From the NCBI GenBank assembly GCA_002067045.1, contig MVPZ01000056.1, positions 1-8,035 on the forward strand: 8,035 nt of DNA. The letters are read 5' to 3'. The position numbers and the translations under genes are program-made. The DNA comes from Methanomassiliicoccales archaeon PtaB.Bin134 (GTDB taxonomy: Archaea; Thermoplasmatota; Thermoplasmata; Methanomassiliicoccales; UBA472). The first letter of the stretch is position 1, and every line of letters begins with the position of its first letter. This document shows, one piece after another, positions 6,421 through 8,035 of this stretch. Under the pieces are notes generated by a model, which had not been told where the DNA came from, made no database searches, and saw nothing but the letters and a program-made list of their open reading frames with translations.

Positions 6421-7038
6421 ATGCAGAACCTGGAGCGCATAGCCCAGAGCATCCAGGGGTCCCTGGACGAAAAGGATACCGTTAGGGAGATAGCCATCAA
6501 GTCCTCCCGGGCCATAATCCGCATGTCAAGCGGGGTGGTCCACGGCATGCACAAGGGGATCGACGGAAGGGAGGCCCTGGCCGAGGCCATCGACGAGGCC
6601 CACCGGCTGAGGAGCGTGCTCTCGGAGCACGTGGAGATATGGCATTCCGGCATGGTCCAGGATGCCCTTATGGAGGTGGCCGAGGCGGCCATCCTCTCCT
6701 CGATCGTGCACGGGGAGGACCTTCCCGAGCCGGAGCAACTGGGCATGCCCGGGGCGGCCTACCTTATGGGCATGGCCGACACCATCGGGGAGCTGAGGCG
6801 CTTCTCCCTGGAGGCCCTGCGCCGGGGGGACACCGCCTCCGCCGAGCGATACCTGGACCTGATGGAGGAAATGTTCCTGGTCATAATGCGCTTCGATTAC
6901 CCTGATGCCCTGGTGTCGATAAGGCGCAAGCAGGACATCGCCCGTTCGGTGCTGGAAAAGACCAGGGGGGACGTGGCCATGGCCGTGTCCAGCGAAAGGC
7001 TGCACCAACGGCTGGGCGAGCTGGAGAAAAGATTGTAG
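6421..7038 (+). CDS. Translin/TRAX-family protein, probable endoribonuclease
   Basis: The product is 205 residues and almost entirely helical, with the pattern of the translin family (PF01997), whose archaeal members are about 200 residues. Family landmarks are LDEKDTVREIAIKSSRAIIR (15-34), YLMGMADTIGELRR (114-127), DLMEEMF, the FDYPDAL segment, and the C-terminal RRKQDIARSVLEKTRGD. Eukaryotic TRAX combines with translin to form C3PO, an RNase that removes the siRNA passenger strand and trims tRNA leaders; archaeal homologues form comparable octameric shells. Aligning by eye, E85-x-x-E88 (MEVAEA) and D120 (GMADTIGEL) fall where TRAX has its catalytic Glu/Glu/Asp. This suggests an active nuclease rather than a translin-like non-catalytic subunit; that is inference. 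It follows purD by 35 bp and could be co-transcribed or use its own TATA box. The physiological RNA target in archaea is not known to me. Confidence 0.88.
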   Translation: MQNLERIAQSIQGSLDEKDTVREIAIKSSRAIIRMSSGVVHGMHKGIDGREALAEAIDEAHRLRSVLSEHVEIWHSGMVQDALMEVAEAAILSSIVHGEDLPEPEQLGMPGAAYLMGMADTIGELRRFSLEALRRGDTASAERYLDLMEEMFLVIMRFDYPDALVSIRRKQDIARSVLEKTRGDVAMAVSSERLHQRLGELEKRL

Positions 7039-7047
7039 GAATGGGTT

Positions 7048-7824
7048 TCAGCGTTTCCTCTTGCCCCGGTTCGGCCTTCTCCAGATGAGGAATACGGTCA
7101 CCCCGAGGACCGCCACCAGCACCCAGAGCAGGGTGTTCATCCACCCGTATCCGGATACCTTGTAGTAGATGGTGGTCTCGTAGATCGAGTCCCCGCCCTC
7201 GAAGGTCACGATGTGGCTGCTGGGGTCCAGGACCATGCGCACGCGGTGCTCCCCGGCATCGAGGTCGGTGGCCGTCCAGTTGTACTTGAAGGCATAGGAG
7301 GCTCCGGCCGCAAGGTCCACGGTGGTGCTGTGGAACTCCATCCATTCCCCGTCCTTCAGCACCTGCAGGCTGATGGGTATGTCGGTGGCGCTCACGTTGC
7401 CGGTGTTCCTAAGGGAGGCGGTGAGCACGATGGGCTCCACCACCACCACGTTCAGCTCCACCTTGGCCGTGGAGGCCTTTCCGGAGGCGGAGGAGGTGCA
7501 GTCCACAGCTATGGTCACGGTCTGCGGAACGCTCGGCGCGGTCAGGTTCAGGAAGAACTCGCCTGTGGCCTTGGGTCCGCCGGTGACCGGTGATATGGCC
7601 CTTCCGGCCGTCTCGCCGTCCCCGGTCAGTGTGGCCATGTAGGAGTAGTTGCCCGCCCCTTCCCCGCCCGGACCGCCGATCATGGTCAGCGTGTACTGGG
7701 TCACGCTGCCCGCGGCCACCATCAGGGGACCGTCGAGGCTGGCGTACAATGGTTCGTTCTGCGCCTCCTCCGCCTGCCCGAGGGGCAGGGAGAGCAGGAG
7801 CAGGCTGGCGACCAGCAGGAGCAT
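7048..7824 (-). CDS. Type I membrane-anchored extracellular protein with CARDB-like domain
   Basis: The product is 258 residues. A signal peptide (hydrophobic 1-15, probable cleavage after GQA at residue 18) leads to two beta-rich modules. Residues about 30-128 form an Ig-like domain with Gly-rich loops. Residues about 130-222 resemble a CARDB module: a strand VLTASLRNTGNVSATDIPIS, then GEHRVRMVLDP and a final IYETTIYY strand. One transmembrane helix (about 229-248) is followed by the basic tail RRPNRGKRKR, so the bulk faces outward. Four N-glycosylation sequons (N59, N93, N143, N182) fit an exported archaeal protein. The ATG overlaps the TGA of the upstream gene (TGATG, 7826-7822), and no other ATG, GTG or TTG lies in frame back to the preceding stop, so the start is firm and translation is probably coupled. 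Its stop faces the translin gene's stop nine bases away. Function is unknown; a scaffold or ligand-binding surface role is a guess. Confidence 0.8.
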   Translation of the reverse strand: MLLLVASLLLLSLPLGQAEEAQNEPLYASLDGPLMVAAGSVTQYTLTMIGGPGGEGAGNYSYMATLTGDGETAGRAISPVTGGPKATGEFFLNLTAPSVPQTVTIAVDCTSSASGKASTAKVELNVVVVEPIVLTASLRNTGNVSATDIPISLQVLKDGEWMEFHSTTVDLAAGASYAFKYNWTATDLDAGEHRVRMVLDPSSHIVTFEGGDSIYETTIYYKVSGYGWMNTLLWVLVAVLGVTVFLIWRRPNRGKRKR

Positions 7825-8035
7825 CAGCGCTTTCTTCGTGAGAACACCCCCTTCTGAATGCTGAGGACCAGGAACATCGCCATCAGGACCATCGCCACCC
7901 CCAGCAGGACGATGGTGTCATTGCCAACTCTGGGCGGGCTGTCGGAGACCCCCGAGCCGCTGATGACCAGGCTGCCGACGCTGAGGCCCACCAGGTCCGG
8001 TCGGACCTCCAGGACCTCCTGCACCGCATCGTCGG
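7824..8035 (-). CDS. C-terminal end of a membrane-anchored protein, 5' part outside the window
   Basis: The frame is open from the right edge to the TGA at 7826-7824, giving 69 visible residues. A GTG at 8024 could serve as a start, but the frame continues upstream without a stop and nothing resembling a signal peptide follows the GTG, so this is more likely the tail of a larger gene. The visible part has RPDLVGLSVGSLVIS, which resembles the opening strand of a CARDB-type module. A short Gly/Ser/Pro linker follows, then a transmembrane helix (TIVLLGVAMVLMAMFLVLSI) and the basic cytoplasmic tail KGVFSRRKR. This end architecture matches that of the downstream gene, with which it overlaps by one base, so the two probably form an operon. 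The family of the whole protein cannot be judged from here. Confidence 0.65.
   Translation of the reverse strand, partial: DDAVQEVLEVRPDLVGLSVGSLVISGSGVSDSPPRVGNDTIVLLGVAMVLMAMFLVLSIQKGVFSRRKR

Noticed and set aside
6526..7008. Minus-strand open frame of 160 codons opposite the translin gene
   Set aside because: The plus-strand gene has clear translin-family motifs across its whole length; the opposite frame has no recognisable features.
7213..7593. Plus-strand open frames over the CARDB-like gene (also 7322-7642 and 7590-7841)
   Set aside because: The minus-strand frame has a signal peptide, sequons, a transmembrane helix and a basic tail in logical order; the plus-strand frames have none of these.

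Overview
The window looks like chromosomal DNA from a GC-rich archaeon. The HypB and PurD proteins carry the archaeal forms of their family signatures (the KECHLDAH and NVGNLVCPADF boxes in HypB; GLTGGKGV and PNTGGMGSY in PurD). There is an archaeal translin/TRAX homologue. The plus-strand genes have AT-rich TATA-like boxes about 25-29 nt before their start codons, as expected for leaderless archaeal transcripts. The secreted proteins have archaeal-style signal peptides and membrane anchors. A Thermoplasmatota lineage related to Methanomassiliicoccales would fit, but this placement is a guess from gene content and style.

Layout. From 1 to 4146, on the minus strand, there is one uninterrupted reading frame of 1382 codons that runs off the left edge. 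It encodes the N-terminal part of a very large secreted parallel beta-helix protein. I read every codon of this frame and found no stop. Inside it, a globular nidogen-like domain separates two helix regions with different repeat signatures. A 222-bp divergent promoter region (4147-4368) follows. Then come three plus-strand genes: hypB (nickel insertion GTPase for [NiFe]-hydrogenase maturation, 4369-5019), purD (phosphoribosylamine-glycine ligase, 5063-6385) and a translin-family gene (6421-7038). The gaps of 43 and 35 bp each hold a candidate TATA box, so the three may be transcribed separately as well as by read-through. Converging on them from the right, on the minus strand, are two overlapping genes for signal-anchored or membrane-anchored extracellular proteins: a complete 258-residue CARDB-like protein (7048-7824) and the C-terminal end of another membrane protein (7824-8035).

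How the genes relate. The centre is housekeeping: hydrogenase maturation, purine synthesis and nucleic-acid metabolism, with no obvious shared pathway. The two flanks encode cell-surface proteins. No mobile element, CRISPR array, tRNA or rRNA was seen. No single new defence or metabolic system is evident. The least ordinary object is the giant two-part beta-helix protein.
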